A DNA stretch of 64,000 nucleotides from Nepenthes gracilis. Lineage: Eukaryota > Streptophyta > Magnoliopsida > Caryophyllales > Nepenthaceae. The notes beneath the pieces were generated by a model that had not been told where the DNA came from, did no database searches, and saw nothing but the letters and a program-made list of their open reading frames with translations. The position numbers and the translations under genes are program-made. Positions 25,001-40,000 of this stretch are shown one piece after another. The first letter of the stretch is position 1, and each line of letters opens with the position of its first letter. The stretch is taken from positions 5,709,087 to 5,773,086 of the forward strand of contig BSYO01000019.1 of the NCBI GenBank assembly GCA_033239525.1, given 5' to 3'.

Positions 25001-28000
25001 AGTACCAGACTACCCACAAAGAATAATCAAAATACTACTCTATGTCGCATTATTTGTCAACATAAAAAGTCCCAATGCTCCCAAAATGTATAGTGTTTGT
25101 TACTACCAATATGCCTAAATGCCCAAAACAATGGTTTACAGGGTGTTTGTTGATAGATGGAAAAAGCCAAAGACGATGTTAATAACGCATTGAAACATTC
25201 AATAGAAAGGTCAACTTCTCAAGAACAAAAGTGGAGAATGTGACAGATATATTGCAATTCTATGTATGGTGGAAGTACAATTACAAATACTTAGTAATCT
25301 CTCTATACATAGATTAAGTGAACTAAAACATGGCACAATATATAGTAATAAATCGAGTACAATAGGCCACATTGAAAAAAAAAAAATGATCATTACAGAG
25401 AATTTCTCAAAGAGATTGCAAAAGAAAAATCGAGTTCTAATATAATCGTTTAGTGATATATAAGAAATTTACAAGGAAAAAAAGATAAACTATTATGTCT
25501 ATTGATACTCACTTTTTTAACCTCTTAAGTATTGGGCTCCATTATCTCTCCAATGGTTGAGTTCATTTTAATAGTGATAGATGATAAAGATTAGAATAAT
25601 ATTTGATGTGTTGTTAAATAGTAGTCTTTTATATTGTTAGAATAAATCTCAACCTTTGAGATGATAAAGAAATCTAACATTTAGTTGGACTATAACAAAA
25701 TCGAAAAAAGCCATCAACACACATAAGAACTAAGATATATATATGCTTGTGTTACATCTACGGTTCATTATCATCTTTTCTCCTACGAAGAACAAACAGA
25801 GATACACAGAGATTTGTTAGGTGGTACACCAAATTTTACCAATGTAGAACCAAAAAAAACTCTCTAACAATGATTCAATTTACCATCCCTTTGTTAAAAT
25901 TCTTGAGAATGCAATAATAACATATAATCATATACGTAAGAACAATAATAAGTAATTTTACATAAAAGTTCATTTCAATTAAGGAAAAAAATATAAAATC
26001 TTTTGTTCAAACATATCTTTAATATATTTAGAGATCTGGTTATAAGAAACTCCCGAGCAATTTGGTTATTGATGCATCTAAAGGTGGTGGGATTTTCTGT
26101 CTAAATAGGGACTCACAATTCTAGCCGATTGGAATTCGCAGGAATAATCTAGAGGATCAAATAATCATAAAAACCAAAGGCCAACACTTGATTAATATTC
26201 AAAATTTAAGTTTTACAAATAGAATCAACTCATCCTAAATAGATAACTTAGCTACTAAATTAACAAGGAAGATGGGAGTTAGGGGCTTGCATTAATACAT
26301 ACTAATTAAAGGATGAACAATTTCCCTGGAAGAGTAAAATTAAGAGCAAGCTGATGAGGACAAGGACAGCTGCATGGGGCGGGTATTCAAGGAGCAAGCA
26401 GCTGCATGGGAAGGATATTTAAGGGGCCCCAAGTAAAGTATGGATTCCAAAATATTTTTTAAATAATAACAAATTAAATTAAAGCTGATAAATTTTTTAT
26501 GTTAATTGAGACTTTGGGTTAAATTAGGTTTTGAACCAAAATAGGTTAGGCTAAGAGGCATTTGAATAGCGCGTAATATTTTGGACAATAAGGACCTAAC
26601 TAATGGATGCCTCTAGGGTACTCATGTAGATTTTAAACAGATTTGTCATGCTCAATATGCACCAAATCGATGCACGTTCGTATTTGGGATAGAATGTTGG
26701 CACCTGATGTGTGCCTATTAGACATTCGTGCATGATAAGGATTATGCCTTAGTGCCTGATCCATGCCAAACTAGCGCACATGCACCAGTTTTTATAAATA
26801 GGCTCATTAGTCGATTTTGAGTAATTTCGAGTTGATTTTTGATAGAAGAGAGAAAGAAAGAAAAAGAAGGAAGAGGATTTGAAGGTGAAATCAAAGATAT
26901 TTTGTTAGAAATCAAGTAAAGATAAGTGCATCCAGACTCTATTTCTTTTATTGTTGCCCATTTCTAATTTCCTTGAGCGTTTATTGCTCCAAATATTTAT
27001 GTATGTGCTATTTTCATTGCTAAAGTGTTATTATCTTGTATACATGTGATCCCACTTCTATTTCATGACATATCTTGAATTTATAAACATTATACTTAAA
27101 TGCTAAATTTTTACAATATTACTTTTACATATCTTTATTTTTAATTTCATGCTTCTACATATCTTAAGTCACCGTATAATTGTGCATATATATTTTATAC
27201 TCAAGAAATTTGGCCTAAATTATGTTTGATTCCTAAATTTTTAAGCTTTAATATTTACATATTTTCTAATTTCATGAAAATGTTGAAAGATTGCAAAACC
27301 ATCCGAATCTCTATACAAATACTTTTGCATGTTTATAAATTTAATAATAAAGTTATTGCATGTCATATATTTAAAGGATTATAGAAAAAAAAAACTCTAC
27401 ATAAGATTTGATGATAAAGAGGTATTTTATCCGATATGAAAAAATCTAAGATTCTGTCCGTATTTGAGTAAAGTTTTTTATTTGACTATATATGGACCAC
27501 TATAGAAAATTGGCGAAATATATTTGGAGCTATCTTAATATATTATAAGTAAATCGAAAGTCAAACTTATCATCCGTAGGTGAAAAAAGAGACATTTGAC
27601 TCTATTTATAGGGCTATATATAGATGATCCACCTATTGATCTTGAATAATAGCATATGCTTATTGGTTATGTGGAAAGAATCATAGCTCAAGTTTTGATA
27701 ATTTGCCATTTGTTGGTAATATCATGACCGATCATTGATTCTTTTTCATACATTATCACAATTTGAGCAAATTTTATATATTTGCACAGTTTGGCATGTT
27801 TGACATTAAAAATACATATTCGAACATGATTATATATTTGAGTAGTTTAGTATAATTGAATATCAATTTTGGATTATACATAATATGTTTGTGAGATAAA
27901 ATTATCAGCTTTTGGATTTTAGATCATGTCATTATCCAATATGCTTCTTCGATATATGTCAATATATAAAAGTTATATATATACATTGCTGAACAATTAG

Positions 28001-31000
28001 CTTACTTTTATCTTTATTCGCTAACTTACAAGTGATCGGATTTGAAGGACGGCAGTTTAGTTATTAGATTTGGAGTGTTAAAGCAACTTGATGTATTATT
28101 ATTTGGAAAAGAGACAATAGTTTTAAGTCTATTAGTTTTGGTTAAATTATTAATGTTGTAATTCAGATAGCAATGTTATTTCTATACCAATGTTTTAGTC
28201 TGGGTTTTGAGTAAAGGAAGTTGGTTTTAATATTATGATACTAACTAAGATACTCTTCCTTACACAAGATCCGAGGTTAGATTATTGCAGGTGTTGAAGC
28301 CACCTTCGAGCATGGCGTTTGGGCATGTGGTTTGAATCATTATTTCATTTTGGGTCATTCAACGGTATTTGATTTATAGGCTCGCACCCAAACATATGTA
28401 TAGGAATTTTTAGCCAGTGGAATAAATAGTTAAATTTGAAGTCTTAAAGATTAAAATTTGATTTTAAGTTAATTATGAATTATCAAATTAACAAATTCAA
28501 TTTCGAAATCGTGGACGTGACATCTTAATGTCTGTAAGCGACATGGTGGAGCCGTGTTCATCATTCTCTCCTCCTTGGAAAGAACTCAACCTTGAGTTTT
28601 GTGTGACGTTGTTGGCTCGCGATGTTGTGGCGCATAGTTTTTCAAGCACTTGTTCGGTTACCTAAATACCTTCCATTTAGGGTTTTCCGAGGCAATGAAC
28701 GATATGTTGAGTGTATGCTACTTTGTGGGTGGTGATAGACCAGCAATCAATAATTTCAAACTTGCTCAAATATGGAATGTGTATTGATGGTGGAACTGGT
28801 GAGTTGGCAAATCCATGGAAGGGATATAGATTGGATAAGTTAAAAGTGGGACTGACTTCGAAATATTCAAGAAGATCAATTTAATAAGCATTGGAATCAA
28901 AATTCATGATTACCCGATATAGCCCGAATTTTTGGTCCTTGAGTTTGTTATACCTTCCGGCTGAAAGACGCTCTATTTGTAAATATATCATAATTAGATC
29001 GCCTTTATTAAACTTAATATGTCAGCGGTGTTGGTCAATTGATTCTTTTTACTTGGCTATCGAGTCTTCTAAATACTTGCCAATTTGTTGATGGATTTCT
29101 CGAATGTGGTTGGCCAATTCTTCGACATTCATATTGATGCAGCTATTTACAAGAAACAATGTTCAATCAAAGATGTGGGTTGGGTTGATTCCGTAATTTA
29201 TCCCGAGAGGGGACATTTGAGTAGACTAGTTATAAGATGAATTTTAAAAAATCTCGTCTTAAGTAATGACAACATCCCAAACTTTTGGGTGTTCATTGGA
29301 AAGGCTTCAAAGTAAAATGCCAAGGGACTGGTTGACAACCTCTATTTGCCCCTTTATTTGAGGGTGGCAAGTGCTTGAGAATCAGAGTTCAGTTCCCATA
29401 AGCTCCCATAATGTTCATAAAAAATGCCCTATAAAACAAGTGTCATGATCGAAGGTTATAGTGGGGTCATAGTGTGGGGCATGCCGTGTAGCCACAAGAC
29501 TTCTTGGGAAAATAGTTTGGCAAGGCGGGAAACGGCCATGGACTTCTTGAGTGGAATAAAGTGGGCCATTTTAAAAAAGCGGTCTACCATGACAAAGATT
29601 GACTCATGGCTATAGCAAATTCAAGGAAGACCCAAAATGAAGTCCATGTTGACATCTTCCCATGGTTTGCTTGCAATAGGATGAGGTTGATATAGCTCGT
29701 GACTCAACTATCCAACCTTGGTGTGTTGTCAAGTGATACACCTTTTTACGAACTAGTCGATATCTTGCTTAAGCTTTGGCCAAATGCACCTTTCTTGCAC
29801 CAAAATGTCTTGTCTCGTCCAAAGTGTTCGTTAAGGATCCACATGTATACATTATTCGTTTCCTCAGAATAAATAAATAAATAAAAACTATTGGTTAGGA
29901 AAAATGGGTCCCTAAGACCATGCTAGCAAAGTTCCAAAATCTTCAAGAAGTACGGATTTGTATGATAACTTTCGGGGAGGTAATTAAAACCAATTACTTT
30001 ATAGGAAATGTTTAGAGGAGACAAACCTTTCAGCTTTGAGCGTTAGCAATTTTATTGGAAGCCTCTGACTTGGGTTTGAGGACGAACATATATTCTTGTA
30101 GGAGGGAGATCCAATTCACATGTCGAGAATTTAATTTCTTTTGAGCGTGTAGGAAGTGGACAACCTCATGGTCAGAGAATAGAATGAATTCTCTGTGCAT
30201 TAGCTAACACCACCAAAGCCAGAGGGCTTGGACCATTGGGTAGAACTCAACATTCTAAATGTAATAGCACTTCTTGGTCTCATTCAACTTAGAGAGAGAA
30301 GGATCGGACAAGCCTGTTGGCTCAAAATTGTGCCGATACCTATATGAGAAGCATTGCATTCAACTGTGAGCACTCCCATGAAATTAGGAAGTGTCAACAC
30401 AGGGGCCTCAGTAGCTTTCATTCAATTAATAATGGGTGCAATGACAAAACTGAAATTTCAGATGAAGCATTGGTAGGACGTAGGCAATCTATGGAAACTC
30501 CTCGCTCCAATGAATGTCTGAGGAGTTGGTCATTCAAGGATAGCCCACACCTTCTCCTTGTCCACTGTTATCCCATGAGAGGAGATAAGAAATCCCATGA
30601 ACACAACTCTTTTCTTCATAAAAGCGCATTTCTTAATATTCACAAATAGTGTTTTCTTACCATAGAATTTGTAGAACTTGCTGATTATGCTCAAGATATT
30701 GTTCAATGCTAGTACTAAATATGAGGATATCGTCAAAATATACCACCACAAATTTGCCAATGAGAGGCTTGAGCACATGGTTCATTAAGTGCATAAAAGT
30801 GTTTAGGGTGTTGCTTAGCCCGAATAGCAGCACGAGTTACTCATACAGACCCTTTAGTGTCTTTAAAGTAGTTTTCCATTCGTTTCCGGATCGGATTCGG
30901 ATTTGCTGGTATCCATTATACAAATCAATTTTAAAGAAGATTTGGGCGCCATGAAACATATCGAGCATGTTGTCAAGCCTCGAGATTGGAAAACGATATT

Positions 31001-34000
31001 TGATAGTGATATTGTTCATGACTCGACTATCAACTCACATTCACTTTGTGCCATCCTTCTTAGGAGTTAATAAGGTTGAGACGGCGCACAAGCTACCACT
31101 TTCCCATATGTACCCTTTTCAAAGGAGATCAGTTACTTTTAACTGCAATTCTTTATATTCCCAGGGACTCACCTAATAGTGAGGGATATTAGAGAGTAAA
31201 GTTGGATACGAGGTTGATCCCATGCTGGATTTCCCTTTAGTGTGGGAGGTTAGAAGGGAGTTCTTTTGGTGCAATATCAGCAAATTTGCGAAGCAACTGA
31301 GTCAAATGCTCAGGGTTGTCACCGGATTCCTTTTTATCAACTGCGTGTGTGACAATGGCATAAACTGGAGCATCTTTCCAATAAATTCTTCAAACCCCTT
31401 TCGGGATAGAAATAATAGGAAAGAATGCTGGTCAAACAGTGAAACCGAGAGATAATGACGATGATCGCACACACACAATAGAGAAAAGAGAGGAACTAGA
31501 AACACATAATTTTACGTGAAAACCCTCTTCCGAATAAGAAAGAGAAAACCACAGGACACTTAGTCTACAAACTTTTTACTATGTAAAATTTTGATTACAA
31601 AAACCTCTTTAGTTACAAAAACCCCGAGGAACAAAGAACAAGAGCAAAAAGAGTGACTACTTGTATTTCTCTGATTTTTCACACTTCAAACACAGTAATG
31701 TACATATATATATGCACCGAGCGACACCTAGTTTGTAAAACAGTCGTGTGCACTATAAAGCCTGCCACCTACTCTACAAAGTTGCCATCCTGAACTTTGT
31801 AATTGACCTACTCCGTAAAGTCGGCTACCAACTCTAAAAATTTAACTACCTGCTCTGGATTTTACAGGTGATTTTCAATGTATGTCAGATTTGTCCACGT
31901 GCCCAATTCTGCCACCAAAATCATTTCAGAAAATTTCATCACTCGGGCCTTGTAAACCACTCCGATGAATTTCATTACTCCGAAAATTTTCACTCCGGAA
32001 ATTTCATTCCAGAAATTTTCACTCCGGAGATTTCTTCACTCCGATAATTTCCACTCCGGAAATTTCCACTCCGAAAGTTCTTCACTCCGGCCTTTTATTC
32101 TACTCCAACCAAGTGTTTGTAATCAGGCCATATCGCCACACGCGCAACGATACTTCCTACACGGAAGTGACCCATATCTCAACAAGAAAAACACCATTTC
32201 CCCTTTTATAGACGACAAAGCATCTTTGAGTGGTCAAAGGATAAACCTCGTTCCCAGAAAGGTTAACATATAGGTATTGTTGTAACCGTGATGTTGAACT
32301 CATTGGTCATATTGTGTCTTCATAACTTCCGATGAAAAATTAGATGACACATAATTCTTGGATAGCAATTTCTCATTCTCTCTTAAACCATGAGACCAAA
32401 TAGGGATTCCATGAGCTTCACATGACAAGTTTAACTTAGTGACCATTTCCATGGAGACCAATTTGACGCAACTCCCAAAATCAATAACAATCAAGCATTG
32501 GTTCCAGTAGGTTGTTCCATAAGTGTGGAAAGTATTATTTCGCAAGCATTCATCGTTGTTGTTTGTTAGATGGGCCGTTAAAACTCGTTAAACTACCAAA
32601 AATTTGGCCTCTTCGTCTGGTTCACATACATCTTCTGGTTCGTCATTGTCTCCCTCGGTAGGCTCAAGACTATGCTCAGGAACTTTGTCAGCTAGTTGGA
32701 CCCAGACATCGTTGCCCATTTGTGGATAGTTGTAGGAGCAATGTCTGGGCTTCCTGCAACAAACACTCAACTTTCCAGTAGGGAATATTGTTGCTTTAGT
32801 CAAAAGGTCCGGGTGATGTCCTGTCAATTCTTTCCCTTTTCCGGTAGGATGGGGCTTATGGAGCGTGGTGCTAGATCTCCCGGTTCCTGAATTGGTGGGT
32901 CACTCAGTCCTTCGAGATCTCAGCTTTTCTTTAGCCTTGAGGGTTGTTTGGAAGGCCTCTTCCTGAGACGAGAAATAGTGTCAGGTGAGCTCCTACTAGA
33001 TAGTTAGTTTTAGACCACTTAAGTACCAGGTTATTAATTGATTATCATCAGTCTCTTGCAACTCGATCCAGCTAAAGAACTTATAAAATTCCTTGGTATA
33101 GCTTGCCATGTCTTGATCAAACTTTTGTCATAAATGTAACTTTCAGCACAAGATTTGTGAGTAATCAATAGGTAAATACTTCTCGTCAAGCCTTAGCTTC
33201 ATCTTGGCCTAAGCATTTATACGTGTATAGCCTCACCTTTTACAGCTGTTCTGATAAAACTGCCACCATATAATGGCGGATTCTTAAAGCTTGGTAGTGG
33301 TGAATCTAACCTTTTGATCTTCGGACATATCCTTCCAATTGAAAAAGGCCTCAACAACGGCAATCTAATCCCTATAAGCCTAAAGATCTGGCATATCATC
33401 AAAATCGGAAGCATCAACTTGGATACTTTTATCGGCATTTTCAAGGACTTGAGCTAAAGAATCCAGAGAAAATGGGGAGCTGTTTGGGGTGGTCTCTCGG
33501 CTGGGACAAGAGGTGGCATAGGATGGGCGGATGGGTGGCACATAGCAATGGGTGATTTAGGTGAAGTGGAGGTGAAGTTCATAAATTTTTCATCATTCAG
33601 TGAGGCATGACTGGGCATAAAGAATAGTTGGTGTTCAAGAGTGTGGTGACTTCACTATCGCTCCCATCACATAAGGCCATCCATAGATATTTGTAACTCG
33701 GATTGTTTCACCGTAGTTCCACAACTTCCTCACAGAGATATATTTCTGAAATAGGGACACTTCTTCAGCCACGTCCTTGCGATCCTCAAGCCATTCCTCC
33801 TTTGATACTAGTTGATGCAATTGAAGGTAGTGGGATTTTTTATCTAACTAGGCACTCACAACCCTTGCTAATTAAAACTCATAGGACTAATATAGAGGAT
33901 TAAATACTTATAAAAGTCAAAGGCTAATACTTAATTAATATTCAAAATCTAAGTTTTACAAATAGAATCAACTCATCTTAAATAAATAACTTAGCTACAA

Positions 34001-37000
34001 GATTAATGGGGAAGATGGGGCTTAAGGGCTAGCATTAATATATACTAATTAAAAGACAAAAATTTTCATCGGAAGAGTAAATTTAAGGGGAAGATGAGGA
34101 GGTTAAGGGCAGCTGCATGGGGTGGGTATTCAAGGAGTAAGCATCTGCATAGCAAGGATATTCAAGTGGCCTTAATAGCAGTAAGTATCATGGTGGAGTC
34201 GTGTGTATCAGTTATGCAACTCTTTTGCAACAATAATCCATGTGAATAACCGGTTACCGGTAATCCCCACCAAGTTAACTTGTTCACAGCATACTACAAG
34301 TATAATGTCCAGTTTTCATTAACCATAACTATCTCATTAATACAATTTAAAGATCCAGTTACCACTAATTTTAAATATATATTTTAGTTGTACAACACCT
34401 CCTAAGTGAACAAACCGAGAGAGATGAACAAATACAAAAGCAAGAAGAACGAAAATAATCAGTATCACATTCTACAACCAAATTTAGAATAATATACCCA
34501 ATGTTGATAAAATGTGAACTATGATTCAAACTCTAAACTATTGGCAAATCCTTCATCTTCTTCTTTCTCTCTTTTTTCTCTCTCTTATGCAGCACATGGC
34601 ATTTGAAATAATCTTCCCCTAATCACCTAAAAATCAAAACACCATATTCATAACTCGCACAGCTGCTTGAGCATCCATGACACAGCTCACATGTTGTCAG
34701 CCACTGGGATTCTTCCCAACTTAATCACCTAGTTTGCGGACTCTCCTCCTAATAGTTTTACTCGAGTGAAACATCACGTAAACATTGTATGAAGAGCCTT
34801 GTCAGCACTCAAACCAAGAAACAACATGTGTCATGAGTGTGAGAGTGACGAGTGACCCAAAATCAAGCAATGATAACATGGAAATATCTTAGAAGCTTAG
34901 AAAAGAAATCTGTCAAACTCCACCATAACTTAAGGTATAAGAAGCAAAGAGAAAAAAACCAGACCTGTGAAGCCACCTGCATCCATTTATTCGATCCGAC
35001 TACTATAATCTCAATACTGGAGATCAATCACTGAATGTTTTAGCATGCAAAGTAATCACCATAGCTTGATGAATCCTATGCTTCAGGCACAATAAAATGT
35101 AAGATCACCTACAATGAGATAGGAGACTCACAAGCTTTGAATATGCCTGATCAACCAAATCCCTCGATTGTCCATGGATGTACTGCTCCATATGGGCCGC
35201 AAGAGTTGCAAATCTATGCACAGATTATGAAATTAGCCCCTTGCACAACTTTTAAAACCAACATAGAGAACTAACAAACTAAACTGATAACATCATAAGA
35301 AATATAGTAACAAAAAAACATCTGGAATAAGCATCCACCATCATTCTATATAACCCTGACAACACCGTAATAAAATTTTAAATCCTACAAAATGAGATTG
35401 GCTATATGAATTTGCTACTATTGTTCCATTTGATTCAACGCAATGCAGACAGAATATTTTTTTAGTAATTTTTTTACCAACACTAGGTGTAAAATTGAAC
35501 CAGACTCCGGGTGTATGATTTCAGCCGCAAAGACTATAGATGAAGTAAATTCATGCACACAACAGCAAGAATCAAACTCATGACCAAGGGAGGTGACATC
35601 CCTATTTGCCCTTACCGACTGTACTGACCCATACAGGGTAAGAGGGCCAATGTCAAGGAGATAGCATTTCACCTTGGAATATATGATACGACACCTGTCT
35701 GTCGAACACTCCCTTGATTTCTTTCGATCTGGTTACAAGCTTCATCAAAAAACTGCAACAAAATGGAAACTTTATTAGGTGGAGCTCTCAAAATGAATGA
35801 TATTCACAATATACTATCAGTTGCTGAGTGTGAAGACTGAAAGATACTCGGCCAAACTGCATGGAAATTCTTGACTGCAGGTCACCGAGCAAGGGATGCA
35901 CAAATCCAGCTGCATCAGCTTTCTGACCAGAGAGATAGCTTTCTGTAATCCCATGAAATGAGATGCACCACAACGGATCTATCTTGTATCCCCAATCCAC
36001 AAGAGCATAGAAGTCTTCCTACAAATTCAACATAATTAGGGGTGTTCAAAACTGAAACTGTGAAAATCAAACAGAAAATTCAGATAACAGAATCACTCAG
36101 TTCGGTTTCGGGCGGAATAAAATTTTTTACTCAGATTTTGGTTCATTTTTTGGTTATCAGTTTTCAAATATGACCATTATTTACTCAAATATGAAATTGT
36201 TAAGGAAATACTAAGTTTAATTAAATATGACACAACAGGATCCATGCACGCATGAACTACCCATCAACATATTGAGAAGACAAGAACTTAACACTATCAC
36301 AAAGTCATAACAAAATCTCTACAAGAACGAAAGACAAAATATGAAGAGCAACAATCATGACTATCTCTCAATAAGGAACAATATTCAAATTTTAAAACAG
36401 CCCTAGACTAGGCAACGTAAGTGCCACCCATGGATAAAAATAACATGGTTGTAACCGATACAAATGCATAGGTATCAGATGCCGTAGGCATAAAATATTT
36501 TCCTATCACTATATCAATTTGAGTTATATATAAAACTTTGATCATCCTTTAATATATATTTACATATTTTAAAAGAAGTATATGTCTCCATAATTTCCTG
36601 GTATTGGAACCTCCTGATACCTATACATTGCCAATGTTTAAAATATCACCTAATAATTTGATCATCACCCTTTCTTCGGTAATAAAAATATACCATTGAA
36701 GCATACTACATATAGGCCACCTCATAAGCACCCGCACCTTGGCAATTATTCCCATCAAAATTTAGCACAAGGGAAAACTCTCACATACTTTTGTATTTAA
36801 TTCCACAATTTGCAGTTCTTTAATGTTCCATTGATAAGCACGTCATGCTATTATGCTGTCAATTAATATTGTAGTGGTGACTCAATGTACAGGGTTGCCA
36901 TATCAAAAGTACAAAGCCTTACCCTGTATTATAGGTGTTGGGATATGTTATTTCCTCATAAGTCTCATACCCATTAAACATATACATTCTTTAATTCATT

Positions 37001-40000
37001 ATTGGCTGCACGGAGCTTCATAGTAGGATCACCCAAAGCACACTCGAGCAAAGGAATTCTTGATGGAGCAGTGGGAATGATACCTAATTCATGCATAACA
37101 GGTGCCTGAGCACAATTGGAACAGAAGAGTCATGGTTGATGTGCTCCTATAGAGTGCACGTGCATGGATTCCAAACGTGTGCGGCCAAACAATTTTGCTT
37201 GCCACTAAAGCTCACAAAACTGGCGCTCGTACGCTAACAATGATATAAATAGTCTTCTCAGTTTTTTGGGCATTAAGTGCAAGTTTAAACACACTATTTG
37301 GATGCCGACGGGAGAGAGAAAGAAAGAAAATGAGAAGGAGAAATTTTTCATTAATCATTTAGACTCAGAATCTTATTTCAATCTTTACCATATTTGAATA
37401 CATTATTCTAGTTATTGTTTAGAATATTTTATTCTCCTGTCGTTCTTAGCTTGGTATCAATGTTGTCGTGAAACAGAAGGTAGTGATGGTGGTCAGTATT
37501 ACTGAGCTTGTATTTATAGTTGATATTTTACGCACTCAAGGTCTGTGGATTTATCTTTTTGTATATAAATAGGTTTCCATGAAAAATTTATGTGTTTGTT
37601 TTACCTATGATTGTAATAATCATTATTGTGATTGTGTACATTGTCATTTTGCCTCCTTGTGGATTTAAGCAAAGGATTCACTATTTTGATCAGGGTAGAG
37701 ATTAGTTCTCAGTTTTGTGTTAACCAAGTTTGGCTTGACCATCCCTAACAGCAAGGAAGCTATTTTAGTGGTTTGATCCTATTTAAACCTATAATCTCCA
37801 AATCACAATGGACTAATATGAGCATTGAACTAAGACTTACCATCTTGCATTATACGTGATCACAGTATCAGGATGTGTAACCGACACCAAAATATTTAGT
37901 TCTCCTTAATGATTTCAATGCCAACTGATGATTATAGTACATATAAGCAATTATCATATCAAATTTCCATGGCCATTTTCAGCAATTGACATTATGAAAT
38001 AAAGATCTACTCAGTTGTGAAATGTTACTTGGATTCCATCAAGCAACTCATGAAGACATTCATTGAGTTCTGCCAGCTCTTCAGACTTCTTACCTATAAA
38101 ATAAAATAATGCCAGTATCAGAGTTTGAAGAGCATATTGCAGATATAGAACTGAAGGTCCTGTGCCGTTATCAGATTTCAGAGAACCCATTGATAGAAAT
38201 ATCGGGCAATATGTATCGGTATCGAGTCCTCTTATACTAATATTTCTTGATACTGCGAAAATATCATGTTATGTTACTATATCGGTGATATATCGCATTA
38301 TATCAGCTAATATTTTTCAACTATCAGTTGATAAAACCTTACTTGCTTACGATTTTTAGAAATTTTTTCTTCTAATATATCTGATATCCATACGTATTGT
38401 CCGTTGGCTAACAAAGAAAGAAAAAAGGGCTTTGTCTGCTTTTTCCTGTTTTACCAAAATAGCTGCAGCCGATACTAATACCATCATTTTTATCAAGGAG
38501 AGAAACTAATGTAGATATAGAAGTGAAGAAGCCGGACATGATGAATACAAATTACCATTAAATATACCAGCTTTGCTGTCATTGTGATCCATATCCATAA
38601 TTCCGAGATCTTCATCATTTTCTTCATCTTCATTTGAAACAGTTTGCAGTTGATCAAGAGTATGGACTTCAAAGCACATCAAGTGTGCAAAAAAAGAACT
38701 CTACAGATTCAAGAAAAATTGAAACATTATGAAAAATAATGAATACACCTTCAGCATGTAAACACGAGTAGGAAAGAACCTCATCCACAAGGAATGGAAC
38801 GAAAGCTGTCAACATTTTGGCATAAGTATCAGAAATGGCTGTCGTATCTCTACTGCAGATGCTGTGAACAGTAGCAGCAGAAGGCTCGAACCAGATGGTT
38901 GGACTTCTTGATGATTTAGTGCTAGCACGGAGCTCATTTGCAAACTCTCGAGCCTGCTTATGGTCAAGAGAACTTTTATGACGCATGAAGAAATAAATAT
39001 CACAAATTTAACAAGCTTTCACACCATGGATAAATAATTTGCAAATGTCCCATATAAAATAAAACAGGTGTTAAGTCTCAAGTCTTATCATGTTTTTGTA
39101 ACCACATGATAAAATTAAACAACAATTATAAATATAACTATCGGCCAATATGTATCGATATCGATCATCAAACTGTAAAAATATCACAATATATTACCGT
39201 ATCGGCGATAGATTATGTATATCAGCAAATATTCAATATTGGCCAATATATCGGCGATAAGGTTTTTTCAATTTCTGATTTTTAAAAATTTGTTTATTCT
39301 GATATACCCGACATCGATATGTGTCATCTAATATCCAACGCAGATACAGCTCCTATTGATAGCAATGCCAACACCGATATTTTGCTTATATCCATATTAT
39401 ATATACAATTGTTAGGTTTCTGTTATTGAACATTCAGGGATAAGCCAACAACCAGCATTAGTTCATGCAGTGATAAATCCAATAACCAATTCCGATTGGC
39501 AAGTAAAAAGATGTTGTTGTACTTCTTTTATGGATTGGATCCACCCATGATGGGGCAACCTGATCCGACCCATGATCAAATGAAAGGGAAGTTTTTTTTT
39601 TTTTGTCAATCTAATATTTCCACTCCTCTTCCCATTCTCCACATAACCTTCCCACTATTTCAACTTAATTGCAAAGCAGCCTTTAGGCAGTTCAGAAAAC
39701 GCTACTTTTGAGAGATCTTGGAACTTAGAGAAGGGACAAATTGAGGGAAGCATTTTTTTTTCCCATTTACAACTTTTAGATCAAAATTTAATAATTGTGA
39801 TTAAAAAATAAAATTACAATGAATATAGTTTTATATTCTTCAATTTTTTTTTTTAACAATATTAGCATCCATTGAATAATAAATATAATATTAAAAAAAA
39901 AAAAAAAACAATTATTTAGATGACATTATTTAATGTCTAAATTTCAACCATTGGATATTTTAAATCCAATGTCTGATAAGGAAAAGCAGCATCCCTGCTT

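Larger units (their letters stand above)
26070..34210 (-). mobile_element. Ty3/gypsy element with full domain order (E), interrupted, in a SEC3 intron
   Basis: Perfect duplications GTTAT (26065-26069 and 34211-34215). Minus orientation: 5' LTR at 33813-34210, PBS at 33800-33810, gag knuckle, protease, RT, RNase H and integrase remnants in order, PPT at 28564-28576, 3' LTR from 28560 down to 26070. The 3' LTR is split by a family-B LTR and the protease region by solo LTR F. It lies in the same orientation as SEC3. The protein order and IRDIQHGIDLVP-like linker suit a chromovirus. Stops and frameshifts are frequent, so it is inactive. Confidence 0.9.
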
